A DNA stretch of 30,643 nt. Origin: CAZIOH01 sp964540815. Its GTDB lineage: Bacteria; Myxococcota_A; Polyangia; Fen-1088. The stretch lies in assembly GCA_964540815.1 (NCBI GenBank), contig CAZIOH010000080.1, positions 1 through 30,643 of the forward strand. The letters run 5' to 3'. The position numbers and the translations under genes were made by a program. This document shows positions 16,003 through 23,843 of the stretch, in pieces (within the stretch, counting starts at the first letter, position 1; every line of letters begins with the position of its first letter). The notes below the pieces were generated by a model. It saw nothing but the letters and a program-made list of their open reading frames with translations, did not search any database and was not told where the DNA came from.

Positions 16003-16229
16003 CGCCCCCCTGAGTCGACGCCGGCGTCACCCCTCCGACGGGTCGCTCGGGGACCGGACGATGTACCTTTTCGAAGGCATTCGGAAGGAAGACGTCACTG
16101 GAAAGGAGCGCCTGGCGCGCGGACGGCGGGGCAATCCCGCGCCCTCCTCGAGGAGTCCGACGGGCACGGCGAATGCAGCTCCTTGGGGCACAGCCGTCGT
16201 GGGCTGGTCATCGCCGTCACGGAGGTTTC

Positions 16230-16826
16230 ATGTCCGAGAAGAGCTCCAAAAAGAAGCGCCACTCGTCATTGCCCCACCTGCGGGGGAAGCTCTCGGCGTT
16301 CAACATCAGCCCCAAGGGTCACATCGAAGGGGCGATCGTGGAGACCGCGTCTGGGTCGATCCAGATCAACTTTCCCAAGCACGAGGCCGAGGCGCTGGTC
16401 CGTGCGATGCGGGTGGGTGCCGAGATCGATCTCGAGGCCGACTTCGAGACCGATGAGGGCGACCACCCGGTCTACCTCGCGGCCAGGAACGGGGCCGCCG
16501 AGTCCGAGGCGAGCGGCACGGTGGTGCGACTCAACTATGCTCTCCACGGCGAGGTCAATGGTTGCCACCTGGACGACGGAACCTTCGTCCACACCAAGCC
16601 GGACGGGGCCCGGAAGTACAAGCTGCGCGTCGGGGAGCGGGTGAAAGCCACGGGTGAACGGCGCACCGGCACGGACGCCGTGGTGCTGGAAGCCCACGCG
16701 GTGGAGCGCCTGGCAAGAGGCCAGGCGAGAGGCCTGGCGAGAGGCGTGGCAAGAGGCGAGGCAAGGGGGGCAAGAGGCATGGGGAAGGGCCCGGCGAACG
16801 GGCGTGCGAGAGCTTCCCGGACCTGA
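16230..16826 (+). CDS. Small protein with two beta-barrel-like repeats and an Ala-Arg-Gly tail
   Basis: 198 residues. The ATG at 16230 has ACGGAGG just upstream, so the longer in-frame extension is rejected. The N-terminus is Lys-rich (EKSSKKKRH). Two similar beta-rich segments follow: about 18-75 (GKLSAFNISPKGHIEGAIVE) and about 95-155 (SGTVVRLNYALHGEVNGCHL, then DDGTFVHTKPDGARKYKLRVG). The pattern, with surface-exposed basics and FVHT, resembles OB-fold nucleic-acid-binding domains, but no family was recognised with certainty. The C-terminus is a tail of repeated A-R-G-x units encoded by a 12-bp tandem repeat, strongly basic. A nucleic-acid-binding role is inferred. It probably has its own promoter. 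Confidence 0.75.
   Translation: MSEKSSKKKRHSSLPHLRGKLSAFNISPKGHIEGAIVETASGSIQINFPKHEAEALVRAMRVGAEIDLEADFETDEGDHPVYLAARNGAAESEASGTVVRLNYALHGEVNGCHLDDGTFVHTKPDGARKYKLRVGERVKATGERRTGTDAVVLEAHAVERLARGQARGLARGVARGEARGARGMGKGPANGRARASRT
16712..16771 (+). repeat. 12-bp tandem repeat encoding an A-R-G-x tail
   Basis: Four units of pattern GGCRAGAGGCNN (from 16712, 16724, 16736 and 16748) plus a degenerate fifth. The repeat stays in frame and encodes alternating small and Arg residues at the C-terminus of the preceding protein. Confidence 0.85.
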
Positions 16827-16896
16827 TCGCGCGCCACGCGCCACCGCCCTGCTGGGACCCGGCTCGCCCGGTCCTCCGATCTCCGACGCTCCCGCC

Positions 16897-17363
16897 ATGG
16901 CACACGTGGCTCCGTCCCGAGGAGCGCTGCGGGGGCTCGACGGCCTCAACTTTCTTCTTGCCGACGTCCAGACCGGTGTCGGTCCATTCCTGGCCATCTA
17001 TCTGGCGGGCCGCCGCTGGGATCAGCAAAGAGTGGGGTCTGGCGCTGACGGTTGGCGGCGTCGCCGGGATCCTCGCCCAGGTGATCGCCGATCTGACGCG
17101 CGGGACGGGGGCGCTTCAACCTCACGCTCGGAGCCGTCAGCACCGCGGTGGGGATCGGCGCCTCTCTCAGCCAAGGCATCGCCGGGAGCATCGCGCACCA
17201 CCTCGGCTCCCACGCCGGCTTCCTCTTCCTGGCGGCCGTGGCGGCGGCCGCCCTCGGCATCGTCGGCATCTTCATGCCGGAGACCGGCACGCCCCGTGCC
17301 GGTGCCGGTGCCGCTGGCGTTGGCTCCCCGCCCGGCGCTTCGACCCCCGGCGCGGGCGGGTAA
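16897..17363 (+). pseudogene. Degraded MFS transporter gene
   Basis: Three pieces of one major-facilitator protein lie in three successive frames. Frame 1 (16897 to about 17030) has GLNFLLADVQTGVGPFLAIYL, a first-helix sequence, reading on to AGRRWD. Frame 2 (about 17030-17110) has GLALTVGGVAGILAQ and IADLTRGTG. Frame 3 (17112-17363) has RFNLTLGAVSTAVGIGASLS and the final helix pair FLFLAAVAAAALGIVGIF. The second shift sits in a run of G residues at 17107-17111. Helices 3-10 are missing between GILAQ and IADLT, so there is also a large internal deletion. Intact homologues have about 400 residues; here about 155 codons remain. It is clearly non-functional. It ends one base before the inverted-repeat element. 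Confidence 0.85.
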
Positions 17364-17522
17364 GGACCCGGGGCAAAATGAATCATGCAGTTCTGGCTGC
17401 GGAGGCGTCCGGCTGGGGAGGCGCGAGGAGGGCGAATACCCGTCGGTATGTAACCGACGAGCAACGAAGCCGGCCGGAATGGATCCGCGGCCAGACTGCC
17501 TGAGAAATTTTGCCCCGGGTCC
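17364..17522 (-). repeat. 159-bp inverted-repeat-bounded element, copy 1
   Basis: The ends are a perfect 16-bp inverted repeat: GGACCCGGGGCAAAAT at 17364-17379 and its complement at 17507-17522. Read on the minus strand, the interior shares a core with the element at 26837-26991 (GATCCATTCCGGCCGGCT, then CGTTGCTC, and CCTCGCGCC). It also carries a small hairpin (CGTCGGT/ACCGACG, 17441-17459). The right end is followed by a further GGACCC, forming GGGTCC-N3-GGACCC, a feature copy 2 shares. It lies between the MFS pseudogene stop and the dbpA stop, that is, between convergent frames. No coding capacity. It resembles a MITE or REP-type element; family not recognised. Confidence 0.8.
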
Positions 17523-17533
17523 TGAGGACCCGC

Positions 17534-19090
17534 TCAGCGGATGGCCGCGCGGGGGGCCGACGGTGTCGATCGGGGTCGCGTGCCCCCCGGCCGCTTCGAG
17601 TCACCAGGCTTGGCGATGGCCGTGTGGCTGCCCGCCAGGCCGGCCTTGAACTTCTTGCCCTTGATGCGACCGGCGCCGAGGCGCTGGATCGCGCGATCGG
17701 CGCTGTCCCTGGCAATCGCCACGTAGGAGAACCGATCGTGGATCTCGATCTTGCCGACCTCGGTGCCCTGGAAGCCGCCGGCCTCTCCGGTGAGCGCGCC
17801 GAGGATGTCACCGGCGCGCACCTTGTCCTTGCGGCCGCCCGAGATGTACAACGTCACCATGGGGGCGCCCGTCGACAGGGACGGTCCCCGTTCGTCGGCG
17901 CGGTCGCCACCAGCCGAGGGCGGCGACGCGCGATGCTCGAGCGGCGACCCGATCGTCGCCTCGATCGCCTTCACCTTGGCGCGGTCCTGGGGTCCGACCA
18001 GGGACACGGCCATCCCCGCCTTGGCGGCCCGGCCGGTGCGGCCGATGCGATGGACGTAGATCTCGGGCTGAAACGGCAGCTCGAAATTCACCACCAGATC
18101 CAGCCCTTCGATGTCGAGGCCGCGCGCCGCGACGTCGGTCGCCACCAGCACCCGAAGGCTGCGGTTTCGAAATCTCGCCAGGACGAAGTCGCGATCCTTC
18201 TGGTCCAGATCGCCGTGCATGCCGGCGCAGCTGACCCCCGCCGCCACCAGCGCCTGCGCGATCCGGGCGACGGTCGCCTTGAAGTTGCAAAAGACGATCG
18301 CCGATTCGGGTGAGGTCGTCCGCAGCACCGCCAGCAGCAAGTCCAGGCGGCGCTGGTCGTCTCCTGCCACGTAGGCCACCTGGCGCAACTCGGCCCGGGA
18401 ATCCTCGGATGGACCGATGGTCAGGCGCTCGGGATTTCGCTGGTGCGCCCTGGTCATCGCGTCGATCGATCGCGGGAAGGTTGCGGAGAAGAAGACCGTC
18501 TGACGCGGGGTCGGCGCGCCGCCGAGGAGCTTCTCCACTTCCGCCCCGAACCCCATGTCCAGCATCCGATCGGCTTCGTCGACCACGATCGTCGCGACGC
18601 CGCCGAGATCGAGCGAGCCGTGGTTCAGGTGATCGAGGGCGCGACCCGGAGTCGCGACCACCACATGGGCGCCCCGGCGCAGCTCCGCCAGTTGCGGATT
18701 CATCGGCTGCCCACCCGCCAGGATCGTGACCTGCAGCCCCGCCTCGCGCCGCCCGAGCTTGCGGAGCTCGCGCGCCACCTGCGCGCACAGCTCGCGCGTG
18801 GGACACAGGATCACGGTCTGGGGGTGTAGGCGTTCATCCAGCTTCAGCCTCTGGAGGACCGCGAGGGCGAAGGCCGCCGTCTTGCCGCTCCCGGTAGCGG
18901 ACTGTCCGATCAGGTCGCGCCCCGCCAGGAGCAAGGGGATCGCCTGGGCCTGGATGGGCGTGGGCGTCACGAAGCCGAGCTCGGCCACAACCTGACACAG
19001 GCTGGCAGAGAGACCGAGCGCGGCAAACCCGCCATCAACGCTGGCAGAGCCATCCGCGCCGGGAGATCCAGGCAGGGCCGGGGTCGTCAT
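17534..19090 (-). CDS. dbpA: DEAD-box RNA helicase DbpA
   Basis: 518 residues from the ATG at 19090; a TTG at 19108 in the same frame is an alternative, and neither has a clear ribosome site. Motifs in order: Q-motif (GFVTPTPIQAQAIP), Walker A SATGSGKT, PTREL, TPGR, VDEAD, FFSATFP, GMHGDLDQKDRD, VATDVAARGLDI and HRIGRTGRA. After the RecA-like domains comes the DbpA RNA-binding domain (VTLYISGGRKDKVRAGDILG, then FSYVAIARD), which in Escherichia coli binds hairpin 92 of 23S rRNA. A short Arg-rich tail ends the protein. The role is 50S ribosome assembly. It appears to be a single-gene unit flanked by two decayed genes, with an inverted-repeat element 11 bp beyond its stop that may end transcription. 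Confidence 0.95.
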   Translation of the reverse strand: MTTPALPGSPGADGSASVDGGFAALGLSASLCQVVAELGFVTPTPIQAQAIPLLLAGRDLIGQSATGSGKTAAFALAVLQRLKLDERLHPQTVILCPTRELCAQVARELRKLGRREAGLQVTILAGGQPMNPQLAELRRGAHVVVATPGRALDHLNHGSLDLGGVATIVVDEADRMLDMGFGAEVEKLLGGAPTPRQTVFFSATFPRSIDAMTRAHQRNPERLTIGPSEDSRAELRQVAYVAGDDQRRLDLLLAVLRTTSPESAIVFCNFKATVARIAQALVAAGVSCAGMHGDLDQKDRDFVLARFRNRSLRVLVATDVAARGLDIEGLDLVVNFELPFQPEIYVHRIGRTGRAAKAGMAVSLVGPQDRAKVKAIEATIGSPLEHRASPPSAGGDRADERGPSLSTGAPMVTLYISGGRKDKVRAGDILGALTGEAGGFQGTEVGKIEIHDRFSYVAIARDSADRAIQRLGAGRIKGKKFKAGLAGSHTAIAKPGDSKRPGGTRPRSTPSAPRAAIR

Positions 19091-19103
19091 GGGGACGGCA
19101 GAT

Positions 19104-19806
19104 AGCAACTGCCGGGGGAAAGTCCACCTATTTCGCCGCCCCGAACCTCCGGCCTTCGCGGCCCCACGGTTCGGACAGAGGGTTGGGAGCGGACCGTCAC
19201 GCGTTCACGGCCACGGTCACCGAGGCGGTGAATCCACCGGTGGCGATCCCGGTCAGGGGCTCCGGCGCTGCGGGAACGGCGCGCCGACATCGAACCCCTC
19301 ACCGAGCGGGCGCCCTCGGCCGACCCGGCGTCCGCCTGACCGACGATGCCCGCCGGGGCCCTCGCCGAGGCCGCCTGGCCCGGCAACGTCCTCGAGCTCG
19401 CCAAGTGCTCGATCGCAGCGTGATCCTGGCCGAGGGCGACGCCATCGCGGCCGAGGATCTGGCCGTCTGGTCCGAGGGCTTCCGGTGCCGCGGGTGAACC
19501 CGCGCCCGTTCCGCGGGCTCGCTCCCAGGCGCGGGCCCGGACGCCGACGCCGGGGCGGGTGCAGGGTGCGGGAGCCTACGGGGGGACATCGCGCCCGGCG
19601 GGGTTCCCTGGGGCGCGGTGGGGGCGCGGGTGCGGGCCCCGACCACCGTGTGCGAGCTCGAACGGGCGGCCATCGTGGGTGCCGTCGCCGCCACCGGGGG
19701 CAACCCGCCGGACGGCCGCCGGCTCGGGATCGGCCTGCGCACCCTCTACGAGAAGCTCAAGAGCTACGACCTCGGCTGACCCGGCGGCCAGCAACTGCCG
19801 GGGGAA
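19104..19806 (+). repeat. Identical 17-bp direct repeats flanking the regulator pseudogene
   Basis: AGCAACTGCCGGGGGAA occurs at 19104-19120 and 19790-19806, enclosing the sigma-54-activator remnant. The first copy lies just upstream of dbpA, the second just after the pseudogene stop. This could be a duplication footprint of an insertion or a repeated regulatory or hairpin sequence. A nested stem (CCGAACC at 19141-19147 with GGTTCGG at 19168-19174) follows the first copy. Confidence 0.7.
19225..19779 (+). pseudogene. Degraded sigma-54-dependent Fis-family regulator
   Basis: Pieces of a sigma-54 enhancer-binding protein lie in shifting frames. PVAIPV (frame 1) runs into ALRERRADIEPLTERA (frame 2, from 19265). 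Next come GRPGVRLTDDA (frame 1, 19318), ALAEAAWPGNVLELAK (frame 2, to about 19404) and VLDRSVILAEGDAIAAEDL (frame 1, from 19405). The Fis-type HTH follows (LERAAIVGAVAATGG, then RRLGIGLRTLYEKLKSYDLG), stop 19777-19779. These match the end of the AAA+ domain, where WPGN is a hallmark, and the C-terminal DNA-binding helix-turn-helix. The Walker A/B part, GAFTGA loop and sensor domain are absent. At least four frame changes plus truncation make it non-functional. Confidence 0.82.
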
Positions 19807-19822
19807 TCCGGACGGCCACTTC

Positions 19823-20869
19823 TCAAAGGCAGAGGACACCGTCCGCCGCGCATCGGCCGCTGCAGCAGGGCCCCATGAAGCAGGGTGTTCCGGTTGGCTG
19901 GCAGCAGCCAAACTGGCCACATCCCGGCGACTGGCACCGACCGGCTGGACCGCATTGAAATGGCGCGCAGCACGACCCGATCGTGGAGTCACAGCTGCTG
20001 CCGAGCGATGCGCATTGCGGTACCGCGCAGACTCTCTGCTGGCACGTCAGCCCGGAGCAACACGACACGCCCGGACCACACGGGGAGCCCACTGGCCGGC
20101 ACAGCTGATCGAGGCAGATGCCATTCACGCAGAGACTTCCTCCACAGCAAGGATCCGCAGAGTCGCACGTCACTCCGGGAAGGCCGCAGGTCGGTACGCA
20201 TTCTCCGTTCGTGCACCGAAAACCAGTGCAGCACGAGGCGCTGTCACAGGACTCGTGGAACGTGGCACACGTTCCTCCGCAGACTCCGCCGGTGCAGGTT
20301 TCGCCTGAGCAACACGGGGTGGCGCCGCCACACGCCCCCTGGCTCGGTACGCACGCGGACGTTCCGGCGTCGCCGTCTCCGCTTGCATCCAGACGACCTG
20401 CGACACCGTCGAGCCCGTCTCCCGCGGCGTCGATCCGTGTATCTCGGCCGGCGTCGAGAAGGCCGACCGCCTCGTCTCCTGCGACGTCGGCGCGCGTGTC
20501 CCTGCTGGCGTCGAGAAGGCCGACCGCCCCGTCTCTTGCGCCGTCGGCCCGCGTGTCTCTGCTGGCGTCGAGAAGGCCGACCGCCCCGTCGCGATTTCCG
20601 GCGTCGGCAGCATCGGGTCCGCCGCCGCCGTCCTTGCGTCCGTGGCCCCGAGCGCAGAGCCCTCGCCCGTGCGCCGCATCAACGAGGCAGCGTTCACGCC
20701 TCCTTTCCGAGGGATAGGCGTGCTTGCAGCATTGCTTGGCCGCCGCTTCGTCAGATTGGCACAGCTCACTTTGTGCCTGATCAATCGCGGGCCCGTCCCC
20801 ACACCCCACGACGACACACAGAACGACGCCCACGACAACCGACGGTCTCGACAAAGATCTGAGGTTCAT
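19823..20869 (-). CDS. Cys-rich lipoprotein with six knottin-like modules
   Basis: 348 residues. The ATG at 20869 has GGAGG 6 nt upstream. The leader ends in VVVGC (Cys23). A charged spacer includes three 19-residue repeats containing AVGLLDAxRDTRxD (residues 94-150). From Cys173 to the end, six modules follow the pattern C-x6-C-x(4-6)-CC-x(3-4)-C-x(4-6)-C, for example CVPSQGACGGATPCC and CRPVGSPCGPGVSCC. This is the cysteine framework of inhibitor-cystine-knot (knottin) peptides and resembles Dickkopf-type Cys-rich repeats reported in myxobacterial proteins. Each module should be a compact, disulfide-locked domain outside the cytoplasm. Possible roles (adhesion, inhibitor, toxin) cannot be told apart. 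It is probably a single-gene unit. Confidence 0.88.
   Translation of the reverse strand: MNLRSLSRPSVVVGVVLCVVVGCGDGPAIDQAQSELCQSDEAAAKQCCKHAYPSERRRERCLVDAAHGRGLCARGHGRKDGGGGPDAADAGNRDGAVGLLDASRDTRADGARDGAVGLLDASRDTRADVAGDEAVGLLDAGRDTRIDAAGDGLDGVAGRLDASGDGDAGTSACVPSQGACGGATPCCSGETCTGGVCGGTCATFHESCDSASCCTGFRCTNGECVPTCGLPGVTCDSADPCCGGSLCVNGICLDQLCRPVGSPCGPGVSCCSGLTCQQRVCAVPQCASLGSSCDSTIGSCCAPFQCGPAGRCQSPGCGQFGCCQPTGTPCFMGPCCSGRCAADGVLCL
20420..20590 (-). repeat. Three 57-bp repeats in the Cys-rich lipoprotein gene
   Basis: Three tandem units encode 19 residues each (residues 94-112, 113-131, 132-150), the first two nearly identical. They form an acidic stalk between the lipid anchor and the cysteine modules. 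Confidence 0.85.
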
Positions 20870-21028
20870 GGTCACCCTCCGCTCTGTGTTGTGTGCGCAT
20901 CGTGAACCGTGGACTGCGCCACGTCGTCGCCCTGCATTTTCCGACCCATGCCTTCGGTTCGCGTCGTGCCGGGCTGCTGGATGAAGCCATCGGTTAGCGG
21001 TGCAATATCTGCGCGACTGGTACCTGGC

Positions 21029-22327
21029 TCACGTAAGATTCGCGCTCCGGGCGCGGCCACGAGGTCCGGTGATGAGGCGTGAGCCGCGGCGGTACGAGAA
21101 GTAAGCCCACGCCCAGTCGAGGAGGACCAGGATGCGGTTGCGGAAGTCGATGAGGTAGAAGATGTGCACCAGGAGCCAGGTGGCCCAGGCCAGAAAGCCG
21201 CTCAGCTTCAGGCGTCCGACCTCGGCGACCGCCTGGCTGCGCCCGATGGTGGCCATCGAGCCCTTGTCGAGGTATCGAAAGGTGCCCCGGGGCCTGCCGG
21301 CCAGGCCGCCCGCGATCTGTCGCGCCACGAAGCGCCCCTGCTGCATCGCCACCGGGCTGACGCCGGGCAGCGGGTGTTCGGTCCCGGCAGGGATGAAGGT
21401 CGCCGCGTCACCGATCACGAACACCTCGGGACGTCCCGGCAGCGAGCAGTCTGGTTCGACCCGGGCCCTCCCCGCTCGGTCCACCTCGAGGCCGCTGCGC
21501 GGGAGCAGGCCAGAGCCACGCACACCGGCGGCCCACAGGACGGTCGAGGCGAGGATTCGCTCGCTCGCGCCCGTCGCTCCCATCGCCTCCACGCCGTCCG
21601 CGTCGATGGCGGTGACCCGCGTGCCGGTCCGCACCTCGACGCCCATCCTCTCGAGGCTCGCGACCGCGCGCGCGCTCAGCGTCGCATCGAAGGTCGCGAG
21701 GATGCGGGGGCCGCCCTCGAGCAGGATGACCCGCGTGGCGTCCGAGCGGATGGCGCGAAAATCCTTGGCCAGCACGAAGGTGGCGAGCTCGGCGATGGCC
21801 CCCGCCAGCTCGACCCCGGTGGGACCGCCCCCGATGACCACGAAGGTCAAGTGACGGCGCTGGCGCTCGTGATCGGGCTCGCGCTCGGCGTTCTCGAAGG
21901 CCACCAGCACGCGCCGGCGGATCTCGATGGCCTCGTCGATGCTCTTCAGTCCGGGTGCCACCAGGGCCCATTCGTCGTGACCGAAGTAGCTGTTCTCGGC
22001 GCCGGGCGCCAGCACCAGGTAGTCGTAGTCAATCGCTGGACCATCGGCCATCTCCACCCGTCTGGCGTCGAAGTCCACCCGGCTCACCTCCGCCAGCAAC
22101 ACCCGCACGTTCTCCTGGTTGCGAAACACGGCGCGGATCGGGACCGCGATCTCGCCCGGTGACAGGCCCGCCATGGCCACCTGGTAGAGCAGGGGCTGAA
22201 ACAGGTGGTGGTTGACCCGATCGAGGAGCGTCACCAGGACCGGGGCCCGCGCGAGCGCGCGGGTTGCGGCCATGCCGCCGAAGCCTCCCCCGATCACCAC
22301 GACTCTCTTTCGGAGCTTGCCCGTCAT
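21029..22327 (-). CDS. ndh: Type II NADH dehydrogenase (NDH-2)
   Basis: 432 residues from the ATG at 22327; a longer in-frame start at 22348 exists but adds only seven unrelated residues. Two dinucleotide folds are clear: VVVIGGGFGGMAATRAL (FAD, near the N-terminus) and TFVVIGGGPTGVELAGAIAEL (NADH, middle). FVIGDAATF binds FAD and YQVAMAGLSPGEIA is typical of NDH-2. The C-terminus has hydrophobic segments (LAWATWLLVHIFYLIDF and ILVLLDWAWAYF) that attach it to the membrane. It oxidises NADH and reduces quinone without pumping protons. It sits apart from other respiratory genes and is followed by a Cys-rich lipoprotein gene 160 bp away, so it probably forms its own transcript. Confidence 0.94.
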   Translation of the reverse strand: MTGKLRKRVVVIGGGFGGMAATRALARAPVLVTLLDRVNHHLFQPLLYQVAMAGLSPGEIAVPIRAVFRNQENVRVLLAEVSRVDFDARRVEMADGPAIDYDYLVLAPGAENSYFGHDEWALVAPGLKSIDEAIEIRRRVLVAFENAEREPDHERQRRHLTFVVIGGGPTGVELAGAIAELATFVLAKDFRAIRSDATRVILLEGGPRILATFDATLSARAVASLERMGVEVRTGTRVTAIDADGVEAMGATGASERILASTVLWAAGVRGSGLLPRSGLEVDRAGRARVEPDCSLPGRPEVFVIGDAATFIPAGTEHPLPGVSPVAMQQGRFVARQIAGGLAGRPRGTFRYLDKGSMATIGRSQAVAEVGRLKLSGFLAWATWLLVHIFYLIDFRNRILVLLDWAWAYFSYRRGSRLITGPRGRARSANLT

Positions 22328-22507
22328 CGCAGACCCAGCATACGGCATTCATCCCGATGGGATCGATCTGGCCGTCGGTCGTGCAAGGGGATCCATCGTC
22401 GTCGGCGTGGAGCGGCGTTCCGCCTCGACGAGGGTTGACAGGTGTCCGTGACCCGAACCGCCGTCTTCGTCTTCCCGACGGCCGAGTCCCGCCGCCCGAG
22501 GTCCGAC

Positions 22508-22897
22508 TTACCGAATGGCCCTCGCCGGTGTGGCCTGCAGACGGCGCCAGACGCCGTACGAGAGTCCCCAGAGCACGCCGGTGGCGGCCGCCCAGCCCCA
22601 CGCCTCCGGGCCGTCGCCCACCGCGAGGTGGGCGAGGACCGCGGAGCCGAGATCGATGGCGAAGCCGGCGTAGGCCCACTCCTTGAGCCGCGCGGGCACC
22701 GGCGCGAGCAGCAGCACCACGCCGAGGAGCTTGGCCCACGAGAGCTCCACCCGGAAGTAGGCCGGGAAGCCGAGGTGGGTGAAGGCCGCCGCCACCTGCG
22801 GCAGGCGCAGCTCCGCGTAGGCGGTGAAGCCCATCTGCAGGCAGAAGAGGGCTGTGACGATCCAGAAGCCGATGGCGCTCCCCTTGGTGCGCGGCAT
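22508..22897 (-). CDS. DoxX-like membrane protein
   Basis: 129 residues. The ATG at 22897 has GGAG 7-8 nt upstream and lies 2 nt after the stop of the SRPBCC gene; a longer frame from 22924 would overlap that gene. Four hydrophobic helices: IGFWIVTALFCLQMGF, AYFRVELSWAKLLGVVLLLAP, YAGFAIDLGSAVLAHLAVG and WAAATGVLWGLSYGV. MGFTAYAELRLPQVAAAF fits the DoxX_2 family. The function of these small quinol-related membrane proteins is poorly known. Such genes often accompany ArsR and SRPBCC genes, as here. It is the last gene of the three-gene operon. Confidence 0.88.
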   Translation of the reverse strand: MPRTKGSAIGFWIVTALFCLQMGFTAYAELRLPQVAAAFTHLGFPAYFRVELSWAKLLGVVLLLAPVPARLKEWAYAGFAIDLGSAVLAHLAVGDGPEAWGWAAATGVLWGLSYGVWRRLQATPARAIR

Positions 22898-22899
22898 GC

Positions 22900-23463
22900 T
22901 CAACTCCGTGGGCGCGAGGGCCAAGCGGGGGCTTCCACGCCGAACTGGACGGCGTATTCGACCGTCAAGCGCTGCCAGCCGCCGAGCTGCAGGGCGACGG
23001 GGCCGACGATGCGCCCGATCGGCTGACCGGCGAGCCAGCGATCGAGCACGTCGAAGCAGACGTGCCAGCCCGCCGCGCCCCAGGAGATGAAGCCCCGATC
23101 GATGTTGTGCCAGAGCGTGAGGCGCGTGCCGCCGCCGCGCGGCTCGAGCTGCCAGCGGAGATCATTGCCTCCCCAGCTGTACTCGAGCAGCCGTGGGGCC
23201 TCGGCGCGGGTGACGTTCGTCTCGGAGACGGTCGGGCTCGGTGTCCCGACCGTCGAGAGCTTCACCGGCCCTGCGCTGCCAAGGTTTCGATCGGCGTCGA
23301 ACGGGGCCCACTCGGACAGCTGCGCGGGCTCGGTGAGGGCCTGCCAGACCATCGCCGGCGGATGCCGGAGATCTCGGACCAGAACCAGCGTCCACTTCTC
23401 TCCGTCCTTCTCGACATCGGCTCCGGTCGCGGGGCCGGGCGCGTACTGATCACGGTGGCTCAT
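22900..23463 (-). CDS. SRPBCC (AHSA1-like/START) domain protein
   Basis: 187 residues. Its ATG overlaps the stop of the upstream arsR-type gene by 4 nt (ATGA). The fold is evident from WTLVLVRDLRHPPAMVWQAL, TEPAQLSEWAPFD, LEYSWGGNDLRWQLEP and LTLWHNIDRGF. These are typical of the AHSA1/START group, which has a deep hydrophobic pocket for ligands or for activating partner proteins. The ligand is unknown. ArsR-SRPBCC pairs are common in soil bacteria; the SRPBCC protein is thought to be coexpressed under the repressor. It is the middle gene of the operon, followed by the DoxX-like gene. Confidence 0.9.
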   Translation of the reverse strand: MSHRDQYAPGPATGADVEKDGEKWTLVLVRDLRHPPAMVWQALTEPAQLSEWAPFDADRNLGSAGPVKLSTVGTPSPTVSETNVTRAEAPRLLEYSWGGNDLRWQLEPRGGGTRLTLWHNIDRGFISWGAAGWHVCFDVLDRWLAGQPIGRIVGPVALQLGGWQRLTVEYAVQFGVEAPAWPSRPRS

Positions 23464-23840
23464 GGCTTTGCTTCCTTCCTTCGGGGCTTTCGTTGACGTT
23501 TGGAGGTCTGGGGCTCTGGTGGTGGTTGGGGAGCTTGCGCCATTCGGTCGAGGTGGCGTTCGAGTGCATCGAGGTGGGTCGTCCACAGTCGCCGGAAGGG
23601 CGCCAGCCACGCATCGACCTCCATCAGAGGATCCGGCCTGAGCCGATACACCCGCCGCTGGGCCTCGACCCGCGCCTCCACGAAGCCGGCTTCTCGCAGC
23701 ACGCGGAGGTGCTTGGACACGGACGTCTGCGGCAGGCGCAGCCGGCGCTCGATCTCGCCGACCGATCGCTCCGACGCCGCCAGCAGGCTGAGGATGGTCC
23801 GGCGGTTTGGCTCCGCGATGATCGCGAAGGCAGATTCCAT
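23460..23840 (-). CDS. ArsR-family transcriptional repressor
   Basis: 126 residues from the ATG at 23840. No Shine-Dalgarno is visible, and the likely promoter would start transcription at about this base, so the message is probably leaderless. A winged helix-turn-helix is clear: IIAEPNRRTILSLLAA, ERSVGEIERRLRLPQTSVSK and HLRVLREAGFVEARVEAQ. The recognition helix includes QTSVSKHL. There are no metal-binding cysteine pairs of the ArsR metal sensors. It therefore belongs with the non-metal ArsR-like regulators that govern SRPBCC/AHSA1 genes. It likely represses its own promoter (palindrome at the -10). The C-terminal tail is rich in Pro, Lys and Arg. It is translationally coupled to the SRPBCC gene. 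Confidence 0.92.
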   Translation of the reverse strand: MESAFAIIAEPNRRTILSLLAASERSVGEIERRLRLPQTSVSKHLRVLREAGFVEARVEAQRRVYRLRPDPLMEVDAWLAPFRRLWTTHLDALERHLDRMAQAPQPPPEPQTSKRQRKPRRKEAKP

Positions 23841-23843
23841 GCA

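Noticed and set aside
16017..16028. Palindrome GACGCCGGCGTC after the DUF2171-like gene as a terminator
   Set aside because: The stem is only 6 bp with no loop space and no following T-run.
16061..16456. Plus-strand frame beginning MYLFEGIRKEDV
   Set aside because: The start has no ribosome site, and most of the frame overlaps the better supported gene at 16230 in another frame.
17364..17522. Integron attC site or insertion sequence
   Set aside because: The ends lack the attC core sites, there is no integrase nearby, and the interior has no transposase frame.
22349..22430. Minus-strand peptide DDDGSPCTTDG resembling a MopE-type Cys-rich repeat
   Set aside because: Too short, a single copy, and within a frame that overlaps the NDH-2 gene; probably coincidence.
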